A DNA stretch of 64,000 nt from a candidate division WOR-1 bacterium RIFOXYB2_FULL_42_35 (GTDB lineage Bacteria > Margulisbacteria > WOR-1 > O2-12-FULL-45-9), in assembly GCA_001771545.1 (NCBI GenBank), contig MEUC01000011.1, positions 18,190 to 82,189 of the forward strand, given 5' to 3'. Of the stretch, positions 18,735 through 27,814 are shown piece after piece. Both the position numbers and the translations under genes were made by a program. Each line of letters starts with the position of its first letter. Positions within the stretch are counted from its first letter, which is position 1. The notes below the pieces were generated by a model. That model ran no database searches. It saw only the letters and a program-made list of their open reading frames with translations, and was not told where the DNA came from.

Positions 18735-19532
18735 ATGCCTATTCAAGAGAAATGCCGAATCTTAGACCACCAGAAAGTTGCCCCTTTCCATTTTAAAATT
18801 ACCCTTGTTTCTAAATATATCTCTTCACACGCAGAACCAGGCCAATTTGTTAACGTCCGCTGCTCACAAGATTACGATCCCCTACTTAGACGACCACTAG
18901 GAGTTCATAACGTTAACCCAGAAGAAGAAATCTTTGAATTGCTTTATGAGATCGTTGGCAAAGGGACAGAATTACTTTCCAAGCATCAAGTTGGACAGGA
19001 AATAGATATCCTTGGTCCTTTGGGGAACGGATTTGATATCAATAAAGACAAAAAGGTTGCTATTCTAGTTGCTGGCGGAATGGGCGTTGCACCTCTGCTC
19101 TACTTAGCTAAATTCCTACGATCCACGATCCACGATCCACGATCAATCCACATCCTAATTGGCACTAAGACAAAAGAGCTGATTCTTGCTGAAAAAGAAT
19201 TTAAAACTTTAACAGATAACGTTATCGTTTCAACAGATGATGGATCTTACGGCAAAAAGGGTTTTGTTTCTGATGTCCTACTTGAAACTTTGGACCCAAG
19301 AACCATTGATGCTTCAGCAACCATATACGCTTGTGGCCCCAAACCAATGCTCAAGGCCATTGCAGAAATTGCTTTCCAAAAGAAGATCGACTGCCAAGTT
19401 TCCATGGAAGCTAGAATGGCTTGCGGGATTGGCACTTGCTTGGGTTGTGTGATTAATACGACAAAAGGTTATCAAAAGGTTTGTGACGACGGCCCGGTTT
19501 TCGACGCAAAGGAGATTGTATGGACAAGCTAG
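18735..19532 (+). CDS. pyrK: dihydroorotate dehydrogenase electron-transfer subunit
   Basis: 265 aa from ATG 18735 (a TTG precedes it in frame). FAD-binding RPLGVHN, NAD-binding VAGGMGVAPLLYLA, and the [2Fe-2S] cysteine motif CGIGTCLGC...C near the end. PyrK passes electrons from dihydroorotate, oxidised by PyrD, to NAD. It overlaps pyrD by 13 bp, as expected for a class 1B complex. Oddity: bases 19118-19146 are a 'gatccac' word repeat coding RSTIHDPRSIH in a surface position after the Rossmann helix. Confidence 0.95.
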   Translation: MPIQEKCRILDHQKVAPFHFKITLVSKYISSHAEPGQFVNVRCSQDYDPLLRRPLGVHNVNPEEEIFELLYEIVGKGTELLSKHQVGQEIDILGPLGNGFDINKDKKVAILVAGGMGVAPLLYLAKFLRSTIHDPRSIHILIGTKTKELILAEKEFKTLTDNVIVSTDDGSYGKKGFVSDVLLETLDPRTIDASATIYACGPKPMLKAIAEIAFQKKIDCQVSMEARMACGIGTCLGCVINTTKGYQKVCDDGPVFDAKEIVWTS

Positions 19533-20431
19533 CTATTGAACTCTGCGGTATCAAATTAAAGAACCCGGTCATGGTTGCCTCTGGCACTTTTGGTCACGGC
19601 GAAGAAGCAGCTAAGTTTGTTGATCTAGATAAACTTGGGGCAATCATCACCAAAACTATCACCCTAGAACCACGCCAAGGCAATAAACCACCACGAATCT
19701 GCGAAACAGCTTCTGGCATGCTCAACTCCATTGGCCTACAAAACAAAGGAGTTAAGGATTTCTTGGAAAACCGTCTACCTACACTGGCCAAATATAAAAC
19801 CCCTGTAATTGTTAACATTGCCGGGGAATCAGCTAAAGAGTTTGAAGAGCTGACCAAGATATTAAATAAAGAACCGTTAGTTAAAGGGATTGAAGTTAAC
19901 ATTTCCTGTCCTAACGTGTCTAAGGGTGGAATGCTCTTCTGCTTTGATCCCAGGGCAACCAGAGAATTAGTTGCCACTGTTAGGAAAGCAACTAGTCTTC
20001 CGGTAATTGTTAAATTGTCACCCAACGTTACAGACATCGCTTTAATCGCTAAAGAAGCAGAAAATGCCGGGGCTGATGTAATTTCTTTAATCAATACTCT
20101 CTGGGGCATGGCCATCGATACCAATACCCACAAACCAAAACTGGGCAACATCACTGGCGGCCTCTCTGGTCCTGCCATTAAACCAATTGCCATCAGAATG
20201 GTTTGGCAGGTTGCTCAAGCTGTTAAAATCCCGATCATCGGAGTTGGAGGAATTATGACCGGAGCAGATGCAATTGAATTTTTCCTAGCCGGCGCTTCCG
20301 CAGTTCAGGTTGGTACAGCTAATTTTGTTGATACACAGGCACCTGTAAGGATTGTCGAAGAAATCAAAGAATATTTAGATTCCCACAATATCAGCCACTA
20401 CAAAGAATTGGTTGGAAAAGTAACTGCGTAG
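19520..20431 (+). CDS. pyrD: dihydroorotate dehydrogenase, catalytic subunit (class 1B)
   Basis: 303 aa, normal length. FMN-binding TIM barrel with VASGTFGHGEE at the start, the catalytic-loop motif VNISCPNVSKGG (Cys as general base, typical of class 1), NTLWGMAID, and the phosphate-binding GVGGIMTGADAIEF plus GASAVQVGTANF. Together with PyrK it makes the NAD-linked enzyme for the fourth step of UMP synthesis. No other pyr genes are in the window. Confidence 0.96.
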   Translation: MDKLAIELCGIKLKNPVMVASGTFGHGEEAAKFVDLDKLGAIITKTITLEPRQGNKPPRICETASGMLNSIGLQNKGVKDFLENRLPTLAKYKTPVIVNIAGESAKEFEELTKILNKEPLVKGIEVNISCPNVSKGGMLFCFDPRATRELVATVRKATSLPVIVKLSPNVTDIALIAKEAENAGADVISLINTLWGMAIDTNTHKPKLGNITGGLSGPAIKPIAIRMVWQVAQAVKIPIIGVGGIMTGADAIEFFLAGASAVQVGTANFVDTQAPVRIVEEIKEYLDSHNISHYKELVGKVTA

Positions 20432-20449
20432 CTATTCCCCAAACTTAGG

Positions 20450-20545
20450 CTAATCCGGCGGTTGAAACTTACCTTTGTACATCAGAATAAATATCACTAC
20501 AATGATGAAGATTATTAGAACTAGAACTGCTTGTGATTCGGTCAT
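20450..20545 (-). CDS. 31-aa single-pass membrane micro-protein
   Basis: Reads MTESQAVLVLIIFIIVVIFI then LMYKGKFQPPD and stops. One clean membrane helix with an acidic N-terminus and a basic, proline-ended tail, as in known bacterial micro-proteins. AGGA lies ten bases upstream of the ATG. It lies between the convergent ends of pyrD and uvrA, so it has its own reading direction with uvrA's strand but downstream of uvrA. Function unknown; it could be chance, but the pattern of a complete helix and charged ends is suggestive. Confidence 0.5.
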   Translation of the reverse strand: MTESQAVLVLIIFIIVVIFILMYKGKFQPPD

Positions 20546-20564
20546 GGTTTTATGGTCCTTAGAA

Positions 20565-20694
20565 CATCAGTGAACCAGAATATCAGAGCAAGATTATCAG
20601 ATTATTAGATGATCAGAATACCAGGAAACAACTTATATTCTGATTCTCTATTACTCTGATATCCTAGTTCTGATAAACTAATATTCTGATGATC
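20565..20694. repeat. degenerate 'atcagaat' word repeats in both orientations
   Basis: About 130 bp made of variants of ATCAGAAT/ATCAGATTA in the first half and of their complement (ATTCTGAT) in the second, so the block is a loose inverted repeat. It ends at the uvrA stop codon. No gene is seen in it. Confidence 0.7.
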
Positions 20695-23508
20695 TCAAAG
20701 AACTCTCTTCAAAAACATCCCCGTATAACTCTTTGAATTATTGCTAACCTGTTCAGGAGTCCCCTCCGCCACCACAAAGCCCCCCTCATCCCCACCACCT
20801 GGTCCTAAGTCAATAATATGATCCGCAGTTTTGATTACATCTAAATTATGTTCAATCACAATTAAAGTATTGCCAGTTGAGACTAAGCGTTTAAGTACCT
20901 CCAATAACTTCTTAATATCAGCAAAATGTAAGCCAGTGGTTGGTTCGTCTAGAAGATATAATGTTCTGCCTGTTGAGCGAGTTGCCAACTCTGTGGCCAA
21001 TTTAATCCTCTGGGCCTCACCACCAGACAAAGTAGTCGCTGGTTGGCCTAATTTTACATAACTTAAACCGACATCATTTAAAGTCTCTAACTTTCGCCTA
21101 ATTTGGGGAATATTCTCGAACAAATCCAAAGCCTCTTCAACTGTCATATCCAACACATCATAAATGGACTTACCACGATAATGAACTTCCAATGTTTCTC
21201 GATCATAACGCTTACCCTTGCAAACATCACAAGGCACATAGACATCCGGCAAGAAATGCATTTCAATCTTGACTAAGCCATCACCGGAACAAGCTTCGCA
21301 ACGTCCCCCTTTGACATTGAAGGAAAAACGACCCGGCTTGTAACCCCTGATTTTAGCCTCATTGGTCATAGTAAATAAGTCACGGATATGAGTAAAAACT
21401 CCCGTATAAGTTGCTGGGTTAGAACGTGGAGTGCGACCAATCGGCGTTTGATCAATAATCACAACTTTATCGATATGCTCAATGCCATCAATTCGATCAT
21501 GTATCCCGGCCTTATCCAAAGCACGATAAAACTTTTTAGCTAAGGCACGATACAAAATATCATTAACCAAGGAACTTTTACCGGAACCGGAAACACCGGT
21601 CACACAAGTAAAGGTTCCCAAAGGAAAAGAGACATTAACTTTCTTTAAGTTATTATGTTCCGCTTTAACAATTTTAAGAAATTTGCCGTTACCGGGCTTG
21701 CGTTCAACTGGAACCTCAATCTTTTCCTTGCCAGAAAGAAATTTTCCTGTAATTGAAGCTGCTGTCTTTTCAATCTGCGCTACTGTTCCGCTGGCTACAA
21801 TCTCCCCCCCATGCCTCCCTGCCCCCGGCCCAATATCAACCAGATGGTCTGCCAGCCGCATCGTTTCTTCATCATGCTCTACTACTATTATAGTATTACC
21901 CAAATCCCTTAAACGGAACAAAGTCTCAATTAAGCGTTTATTATCACGCTGGTGCAAACCAATTGAAGGCTCGTCTAAGATATAGAGCACTCCGACTAAG
22001 CCAGAGCCGACTTGGGTGGCCAAACGAGTCCTCTGTGCTTCTCCGCCAGAAAGTGTGGCAGATTGGCGGTCAAGGGTGACGTAATCCAACCCAACATCAA
22101 CTAAAAACATTAAACGTGCGGTTAGCTCTTTAACAATTTGTTTGGCAATAACTGTTTCCCGCTCTGTGAGCTGCAAATCAGTTAAAAAAGCCATCACTTT
22201 GTTGATTGATAAAGCTGAAATTTTGGCAATTGATTTGCCGGCAATTGTCACTGCTAAACTTTCCGGCCGCAGTCTCTGCCCATGACAAACAGGACAGCTG
22301 ACACTACTCATGTAGCGATAAAGACTAAAACGCACATTTTCTGATTTGGTCTCATAATAGCGCCGTTTAAGCCAGTTAATTATGCCTTCGTAAGAGCCCT
22401 CATGCTCCCAATAGCTGCGATCCATACGATGTTTAAACATAATTGGTTTATCGGAACCATAAAACAAAACCTTAAGTTGTTTTTTGTTTAGTTTCTTAAC
22501 CGGGGTAAAAATATCAAAACCATAGGTTTCCCCCACAGATTCCAATTTTTGGATAAAATATGAAGCTGCCTCACCCCAACAAGCGATGGCTCCATCGGCA
22601 ATAGTCAGGCTTTTATCAGGAATGACCAGATCAGGATCAAATTGCAGCTTATCTCCCAACCCCTTACACTCTGGGCAAGCGCCATAGGGACTATTAAAAG
22701 AAAAGATCCTGGGAGTGATTTCATCAAGGGAAAGGCTACAACTGGCACAAGCAAACTTTTCACTATAACTCTTCGGCTTAGCCCCTTTTTTCTCGCTTAA
22801 AATCTCAACCACGCCATTACCAAAGCGCAAAGCTGTTTCTACTGATTCGTTTAAACGTTTTTTGTTTGAGGTTTTGACAACTAAGCGATCAATTACTATT
22901 TCAATATTATGTTTCAGTTTCTTGTCTAAAACCGGAACTTCGGCAATTTCATAGACCTTGCCATCAACCCGAGCTCGAATAAAACCGTCTTTTTGGATAT
23001 CAGCAAAAAGTGTTTTATACTCCCCCTTACGTCCACGGATAACCGGTGCAAGGATTTGGATTTTCTCCCCAGCTGGCAATTGAAAAATCTGATCAACAAT
23101 CTGCTGTGGAGTTTGCTTTTCGATCTTTTTCCCACATTTAGGACAGTGCGGAATACCAATATTAGCAAAGAGGAGTCTTAGATAATCATAAATCTCTGTG
23201 ACAGTCCCAACAGTTGATCTTGGATTTCTGGGTGGAGATTTTTGGTCAATAGAAATAGCCGGAGATAAGCCTTCAATTGAATCAACATCGGGCTTTTGCA
23301 TTTGTTCTAAAAATTGTCGAGCGTAAGCAGAAAGAGATTCAACGTAGCGACGCTGGCCTTCAGCATAAACAGTGTCAAAGGCTAGTGATGATTTACCTGA
23401 ACCAGATAGACCAGTAAAGACAATAAATTTATTGCGCGGAAGTTCTAAACTAACGTCTTTTAGGTTATGCTCGCGGGCACCTTTGATGATGATTTTGTCT
23501 GAGTTCAT
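20695..23508 (-). CDS. uvrA: excinuclease ABC subunit A
   Basis: 937 aa. Two ABC modules with Walker A ([14 protein letters not shown] and [14 protein letters not shown]), signatures [12 protein letters not shown] and [12 protein letters not shown], and zinc-binding CxxC pairs (CPKC, CASC/CPEC, CEAC/CDVC). UvrA finds DNA damage and loads UvrB in nucleotide excision repair. A minus-strand TGC-TACAAT box ends ten bases before ATG 23508, leaving a leader of only a few bases. Divergent from the small membrane gene at 23585. Confidence 0.98.
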   Translation of the reverse strand: MNSDKIIIKGAREHNLKDVSLELPRNKFIVFTGLSGSGKSSLAFDTVYAEGQRRYVESLSAYARQFLEQMQKPDVDSIEGLSPAISIDQKSPPRNPRSTVGTVTEIYDYLRLLFANIGIPHCPKCGKKIEKQTPQQIVDQIFQLPAGEKIQILAPVIRGRKGEYKTLFADIQKDGFIRARVDGKVYEIAEVPVLDKKLKHNIEIVIDRLVVKTSNKKRLNESVETALRFGNGVVEILSEKKGAKPKSYSEKFACASCSLSLDEITPRIFSFNSPYGACPECKGLGDKLQFDPDLVIPDKSLTIADGAIACWGEAASYFIQKLESVGETYGFDIFTPVKKLNKKQLKVLFYGSDKPIMFKHRMDRSYWEHEGSYEGIINWLKRRYYETKSENVRFSLYRYMSSVSCPVCHGQRLRPESLAVTIAGKSIAKISALSINKVMAFLTDLQLTERETVIAKQIVKELTARLMFLVDVGLDYVTLDRQSATLSGGEAQRTRLATQVGSGLVGVLYILDEPSIGLHQRDNKRLIETLFRLRDLGNTIIVVEHDEETMRLADHLVDIGPGAGRHGGEIVASGTVAQIEKTAASITGKFLSGKEKIEVPVERKPGNGKFLKIVKAEHNNLKKVNVSFPLGTFTCVTGVSGSGKSSLVNDILYRALAKKFYRALDKAGIHDRIDGIEHIDKVVIIDQTPIGRTPRSNPATYTGVFTHIRDLFTMTNEAKIRGYKPGRFSFNVKGGRCEACSGDGLVKIEMHFLPDVYVPCDVCKGKRYDRETLEVHYRGKSIYDVLDMTVEEALDLFENIPQIRRKLETLNDVGLSYVKLGQPATTLSGGEAQRIKLATELATRSTGRTLYLLDEPTTGLHFADIKKLLEVLKRLVSTGNTLIVIEHNLDVIKTADHIIDLGPGGGDEGGFVVAEGTPEQVSNNSKSYTGMFLKRVL

Positions 23509-23572
23509 GGAATTTTCTATTGTAGCAAAAAAACCTGAAACTATCGAGTAAATCTAAAACGATGTAGTATGT

Positions 23573-23584
23573 TATAATAACTCA
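23573..23584 (+). promoter_or_regulatory. -10 box giving a leaderless message
   Basis: TATAAT at 23573-23578, six bases before ATG 23585; a hexamer ending at -7 puts the start site on the A of the codon. No Shine-Dalgarno is possible. Confidence 0.45.
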
Positions 23585-23830
23585 ATGAAAAAACTACACT
23601 ATTTCACAGCAATCTGCTCTGCCCTGGTTGTTGGGTTGGGTCAAATTATTGAGGGTGAAAGCAAAAAAGGTCTTCTGCTCCTGTTGGTTTTTTACTTTGC
23701 TCTGCCTGCTCTGACCTATTTAGCCTTATTAACTGGTGGCTCCCTCCCTCTTTACATTTGGGGACTAACAATTGTGGCTGGCTTAATTATTTGGACCTAT
23801 AGTGTTGGGGAGGCCCTTTTTAAATCATGA
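23585..23830 (+). CDS. small membrane protein, 81 aa
   Basis: Three hydrophobic segments, beginning with FTAICSALVVGLGQIIEGES and then KKGLLLLLVFYFALPALTYLA. The GLGQ..EG...KG pattern resembles the TM2/DUF5683-type small membrane proteins, whose function is not known. It overlaps the site-2 protease gene by four bases (ATGA), so the two are translationally coupled and may work together. Leaderless start is predicted. Confidence 0.7.
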   Translation: MKKLHYFTAICSALVVGLGQIIEGESKKGLLLLLVFYFALPALTYLALLTGGSLPLYIWGLTIVAGLIIWTYSVGEALFKS

Positions 23831-24954
23831 GAAGATCCTTCAAACTATTTACCATTTTTAATATTCCGATTGAGATAAATATCAGCTGGTTCATTATTCT
23901 CAGCTTGATTGTCTTTACGCTGGCTCGAGGGTATTTCCCTTATACCAATCCAGAACTTTCAACTACTAGCCATTGGTTGATGGCGCTAATTGCTGCGCTG
24001 CTACTATTTGCCTCACTTTTAGCCCATGAAATGGCCCATTCCTTAGTAGCCATAAAACATCAGCTGCCAATTCATGGCATAACTTTATTTGTTTTTGGCG
24101 GTGTGGCACAGCTGGAAAAAGAACCGGACTCTCCCGCTGTTGAATTTAGAATGGCCATCGCTGGCCCAATTATGAGTTTTTCTTTGGCGGTATTGTTTTT
24201 TAGCTTAACCAAAACTTTCTACAATTTAGGCTTGCCTTCCCCTATCTTAGCCATTACCAATTATCTTTTTATGCTCAATTTGGTGGTAGGGATGTTTAAC
24301 CTTATCCCTGGCTTTCCGCTTGATGGTGGTCGAGTGTTGCGTTCCATACTCTGGGCCTGGTTCAAAGATTTAAGAAGGGCGACTAAAATTGCCAGTGCAT
24401 TCGGCAAAACATTTGCTTTTGTTTTAATTGCCTTTGGTTTGTTTAATTTGTTTTCCGGGGCTTTTGTTTCCGGCATCTGGTTTATTTTTATCGGCTTATT
24501 CTTGCATGAAGCAGCTGGATCAAGCTATCGGCAAGTTGCCATGAAAAAGCTTTTAAGCGGAACAAAAGTAGCAGCGATGATGACCAAGAATGTTATAACA
24601 GTTCCTGCTGAAATCACTTTAGATAAACTGGTTGACGATTACTTTTTTAAATATCGGCACGCCACTTTCCCAATCATGACAGATGATAATATTATTGGAC
24701 TGGTAACTTTTCATGACATCAAAGAAGTAACCAAAGAAAAGTGGTCAACCACAACGGCACAGGACATCATGATTCCACTAATTCATGATTTTGTGATTGA
24801 CGCCCAAGCTGATGTCATGGAAGCCATGCCAATCTTAGCCAGGAACGGCCTGGGTCGCGCACTTATTATCGAAAATAAAAAACTGATTGGTATCCTCTCG
24901 CAAAAAGATATCCTGCAATTATTTAAGTTTAAGTCGGCGATTGGTGGGAAATAA
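23827..24954 (+). CDS. site-2 protease family zinc metalloprotease with CBS pair
   Basis: 375 aa. Membrane helices with HEMAH (residues 67-71) and the third zinc ligand in NLIPGFPLDGGRVLRS; C-terminal two CBS domains (VAAMMTKNVITVPAEITL and AQDIMIPLIHDFVIDAQA). This is the SpoIVFB-like M50B class III architecture, which cuts substrates within the membrane, with the CBS pair sensing an adenine nucleotide. The substrate is not evident; the ATGA-coupled 81-aa membrane protein upstream is a candidate partner. Confidence 0.93.
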   Translation: MRRSFKLFTIFNIPIEINISWFIILSLIVFTLARGYFPYTNPELSTTSHWLMALIAALLLFASLLAHEMAHSLVAIKHQLPIHGITLFVFGGVAQLEKEPDSPAVEFRMAIAGPIMSFSLAVLFFSLTKTFYNLGLPSPILAITNYLFMLNLVVGMFNLIPGFPLDGGRVLRSILWAWFKDLRRATKIASAFGKTFAFVLIAFGLFNLFSGAFVSGIWFIFIGLFLHEAAGSSYRQVAMKKLLSGTKVAAMMTKNVITVPAEITLDKLVDDYFFKYRHATFPIMTDDNIIGLVTFHDIKEVTKEKWSTTTAQDIMIPLIHDFVIDAQADVMEAMPILARNGLGRALIIENKKLIGILSQKDILQLFKFKSAIGGK

Positions 24955-24962
24955 TCTCTACT

Positions 24963-25526
24963 ATGGAGAAACTCATCTGGCAACCAGGGACAATGGTCTA
25001 CCCCGCTCCAGCAGTGTTAGTTAGCTGTGGGGATAAGCCAGAAAACTACAATATCATTACCATTGCTTGGACAGGCACAATTTGTTCTGACCCAGCAATG
25101 ACCTATGTTTCCATCCGTCCCTCACGACATTCATATGCACTCATTAAGAAGAACAAAGAGTTTGTCATTAATTTGACAACGAAGCGATTGGCTTTTGCGA
25201 CCGACTTTTGCGGAGTAAAATCTGGTCGAGATATAAATAAGTTTGAGCGGCTAAAACTAACTCCTCTCAAAGGAGAAAAGGTTGCTGCCCCTTTGATCGA
25301 AGAGAGCCCCATTAACATTGAATGCCAAGTCACAGAAATAAAATCTTTGGGATCACATGATATGTTTCTAGCTAAGGTTTTGTGTATCCACGCCAGTAAA
25401 GAGTTTATGAATAAAGCGGGCAAGTTTGACCTGCGTAAAACTGACCCAATTTGTTATTCACATGGCAACTATTATGCGCTGGGGAAATGCCTGGGACACT
25501 TTGGATATTCAATTAAGAAACGTTAG
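24963..25526 (+). CDS. flavin reductase-like FMN-binding protein
   Basis: 187 aa of the DIM6/NTAB (flavin reductase-like) family: VYPAPAVLVSCGD, ITIAWTGTICSDPAMTYVSI, then KEFVINLTTK and DPICYSHGNYYALG at the end. These proteins bind FMN in a split barrel and reduce flavin or act on small substrates. Follows the protease gene by eight bases, so probably co-transcribed, though a functional tie is not obvious. Confidence 0.85.
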   Translation: MEKLIWQPGTMVYPAPAVLVSCGDKPENYNIITIAWTGTICSDPAMTYVSIRPSRHSYALIKKNKEFVINLTTKRLAFATDFCGVKSGRDINKFERLKLTPLKGEKVAAPLIEESPINIECQVTEIKSLGSHDMFLAKVLCIHASKEFMNKAGKFDLRKTDPICYSHGNYYALGKCLGHFGYSIKKR

Positions 25527-25557
25527 CCTTTACCACTTACACCGTACACTTTAAACC

Positions 25558-26529
25558 TTAAACATTCCCCATCACACTATCAATCAACTCCAACAACTCT
25601 TCATAACTTTTAACTTCTGTAACCCTGCGACGGACTTCATCTTTTTTTAAATACCACATGGCAATCTTGCGCATAAAACCGATGTTCCCCCTAGGCCTTC
25701 TTTGTTTATACTTTTGCACATAAGCAAGGTGCTTTTTTAAAACCGCTATCTTTAGTTCTAAACTAACTTGATCCGCAACAGTTCCTGTTGCCAAATACTG
25801 TTCAATATTTTTAAATATCCAAGGATCACCGAATGAACCCCGGGCAACCAAAACACCATCACAACCGGTGCGATCAACCATCTCCTTAGCCTTTTTCGGA
25901 GAGAAAACATTACCAGAACCAAAAACCGGAATAGTAACATTATATTTTATGGCCTTGATAGCCTCATAATCAATTTCCCCGGTATAAGCCTGCTTTTGCG
26001 TGCGACCATGAACAAAAAGCGCTGCTGCCCCACTCTGCTGGCATTTTTTAGCAATCTCGACAACACGAGCAACATTCCGCTCATCAAAGCCAGTCCGCAA
26101 CTTAACTGTAATTGGCAAAGAGATAGCTTGCGTTAAGCTACTGATAATTCTATAAAGATCCTCTGGTCGAGAAAGAAGATAGGCCCCAGCTTTTTTCTTG
26201 AGGACTTTTTTAGCCGGACAGGCAGCATTAATATCAATAAAAGTAGGCTGAACAATTTCTAGCAGTTTACGAGCAGCTTCAACCATTTTATCGGTACCAG
26301 AACCAAGCAGCTGCGCGGCAATTGGCTGATCATCCGGATGACTTTTGAGAATCTCAATGTTTTTACTGGCCCCATAGATCAAGGCATTAGCATCAAGCAT
26401 CTCAAAAAAACCAAAGCCTGCCCCAAACTCACGCGCAATCAGCCGAAAAGCCAAGTCGGCACAACCAGCTAAGGGAGACAGAAAAACGTTGGTCTCAATT
26501 TTTTTATTACCGATTTTTATACTTACCAA
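25558..26529 (-). CDS. dus: tRNA-dihydrouridine synthase (DusB-like)
   Basis: 323 aa. FMN TIM barrel with FLSPLAGCADLAFRLI, the catalytic-Cys segment INAACPAKKVLKKKAGAYLL, LPITVKLRTGFD, ALFVHGRTQ and GSGNVFSPKKA, and CDGVLVARGSFGDPWIF. The enzyme reduces specific uridines in the tRNA D-loop. Starts at TTG 26529, with GAGGTT six bases before, directly after the stop of the barrel gene. C-terminal helical domain (YLKKDEVRRRV) is of the Dus type. Assignment to the DusB group is by overall likeness. Confidence 0.92.
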   Translation of the reverse strand: MVSIKIGNKKIETNVFLSPLAGCADLAFRLIAREFGAGFGFFEMLDANALIYGASKNIEILKSHPDDQPIAAQLLGSGTDKMVEAARKLLEIVQPTFIDINAACPAKKVLKKKAGAYLLSRPEDLYRIISSLTQAISLPITVKLRTGFDERNVARVVEIAKKCQQSGAAALFVHGRTQKQAYTGEIDYEAIKAIKYNVTIPVFGSGNVFSPKKAKEMVDRTGCDGVLVARGSFGDPWIFKNIEQYLATGTVADQVSLELKIAVLKKHLAYVQKYKQRRPRGNIGFMRKIAMWYLKKDEVRRRVTEVKSYEELLELIDSVMGNV

Positions 26530-26530
26530 A

Positions 26531-27502
26531 TTAAAACCTCACGGCCAAGCCGATATTGTGGTTCACAACCCCAGCACTATTCCCGGCAATAACATAAGCT
26601 CCCCAGTAACCCAGTTCCCAACCATCATTAAGTTTATATCCATAACCTAAAGTCATAAAGCCCGGGGTTGTTACCGATTTATAATTATAGTACCCTGCTC
26701 GAAAACTACTGCGATAAAAACGCTGACCAGGTTGCGGCGAATATTCAAAACCACCAGAATAATATGGTCCACCGTATAAAGCCAATAAATCATACACCCC
26801 GGCATTGACAACTAAACCCTGAAGTTTCCCCTTGGGGCTCCAAGCTAGAGCAGGTCGAACATTAGGCGACTGCAAAATCCCCTGGCAAACCTTTATTTGT
26901 AAACTGGAATTATCCGGGGATGTGTACTCACCAGACAAAAGCCAAAAGTTTTCAATATGCACACCAAAAGACCACTCAGGATGAAAACGCCAAAGATAAT
27001 CCAAATCAATTACTCTTTCAAGATAATCCAGACGAACCAGCTGGCTTTGATAAATGCCATAGCCTTCTGTTCGATAAACAACATAACCGACACCCACCGA
27101 CATAGCTTCGAACCAGGGCAAACTAAAAGCCCGACCATAAGAAAGATAATATGAACCACCCCCACTCCAGGAAGCTGCTAAACTCAATCCATTCCCTTGA
27201 TTAATTTTTTGGGCATAGTTGATTGAATCATAGTAAGTGTTGCCGGAACGCGGTTCAGTATTAAAATAACCGGCAGGACTCCAAGCTTGACTGGTTAAAA
27301 CTAGTTGCTGCTCACCGTCTCGCCAATTTTCCAACTGCGCAGCCCCGGCCCTATTCCAATAAGCCAGATTAGCATCATCAGCAACAGCAGTAAAAATACC
27401 CCCCATGGCCATGGGCCGAAAACCCCAACAGGCAAAAGAAGGAGAACTGATTACAAAAAGACACGTCAAAAATAAAAGATATTTTTTTATCATTTTTTTC
27501 AT
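26531..27502 (-). CDS. PorV/TraF-like outer-membrane protein
   Basis: 323 aa with a signal peptide (cleavage near PSFA-CWGFR). The mature N-terminus RPMAMGGIFTAVADDANLAYWNRAG (in parts RPMAMGGIFTAVADD and ANLAYWNRAG) is the hallmark of the FadL-like/PorV/TraF barrel families; strands follow to LAVRF at the end. The start codon abuts an 11-bp hairpin that covers its GAGAGGGGG ribosome site. Followed directly by dus. Confidence 0.75.
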   Translation of the reverse strand: MKKMIKKYLLFLTCLFVISSPSFACWGFRPMAMGGIFTAVADDANLAYWNRAGAAQLENWRDGEQQLVLTSQAWSPAGYFNTEPRSGNTYYDSINYAQKINQGNGLSLAASWSGGGSYYLSYGRAFSLPWFEAMSVGVGYVVYRTEGYGIYQSQLVRLDYLERVIDLDYLWRFHPEWSFGVHIENFWLLSGEYTSPDNSSLQIKVCQGILQSPNVRPALAWSPKGKLQGLVVNAGVYDLLALYGGPYYSGGFEYSPQPGQRFYRSSFRAGYYNYKSVTTPGFMTLGYGYKLNDGWELGYWGAYVIAGNSAGVVNHNIGLAVRF

Positions 27503-27528
27503 CCCCCTCTCTTCCTTAAGAGAGGGGG
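27503..27528 (-). promoter_or_regulatory. perfect hairpin masking the ribosome-binding site
   Basis: CCCCCTCTCTT (27503-27513) and AAGAGAGGGGG (27518-27528) make an 11-bp perfect stem with a 4-base loop. On the minus-strand message the stem ends one base from the ATG at 27502 and contains the only purine-rich Shine-Dalgarno. No U-run follows, so a terminator is less likely than a translation block. Confidence 0.6.
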
Positions 27529-27564
27529 AGGTGTGCCAATCATAGATGGGGGTGAGTTAGTAAA

Positions 27565-27726
27565 TTACTTGTCGTTTTCTGCTACAAACTTTTTAATCTC
27601 TTCGATATTTTCCACGATCTTTTTGGCTTTTGACAAACCAAAAGAAAATGGGAATTTATCATTCTCATCATTTTTAATTACTATCATCGGCCGGCCCTTA
27701 AACTCTGATCTTTCAATAATCGCCAT
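27565..27726 (-). CDS. small conserved-looking protein, 53 aa
   Basis: Reads MAIIERSEFKGRPMIVIKND, then a DENDKFPFSFGLSK segment and an amphipathic helix (KAKKIVENIEEIKKFVAEND). GGGAGGG lies six bases before the ATG. The composition, strong ribosome site and helix pattern argue for a real gene; I do not know its function. It lies between macB (downstream end) and the barrel gene on the same strand. Confidence 0.75.
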   Translation of the reverse strand: MAIIERSEFKGRPMIVIKNDENDKFPFSFGLSKAKKIVENIEEIKKFVAENDK

Positions 27727-27814
27727 TGTTACCCTCCCTTTTTATTTAGTCTTGGCATTATAACATAGAGAACAACAAGATAAAAAAACTTCCTTGAAAA
27801 TTCCGGCGGAATAC

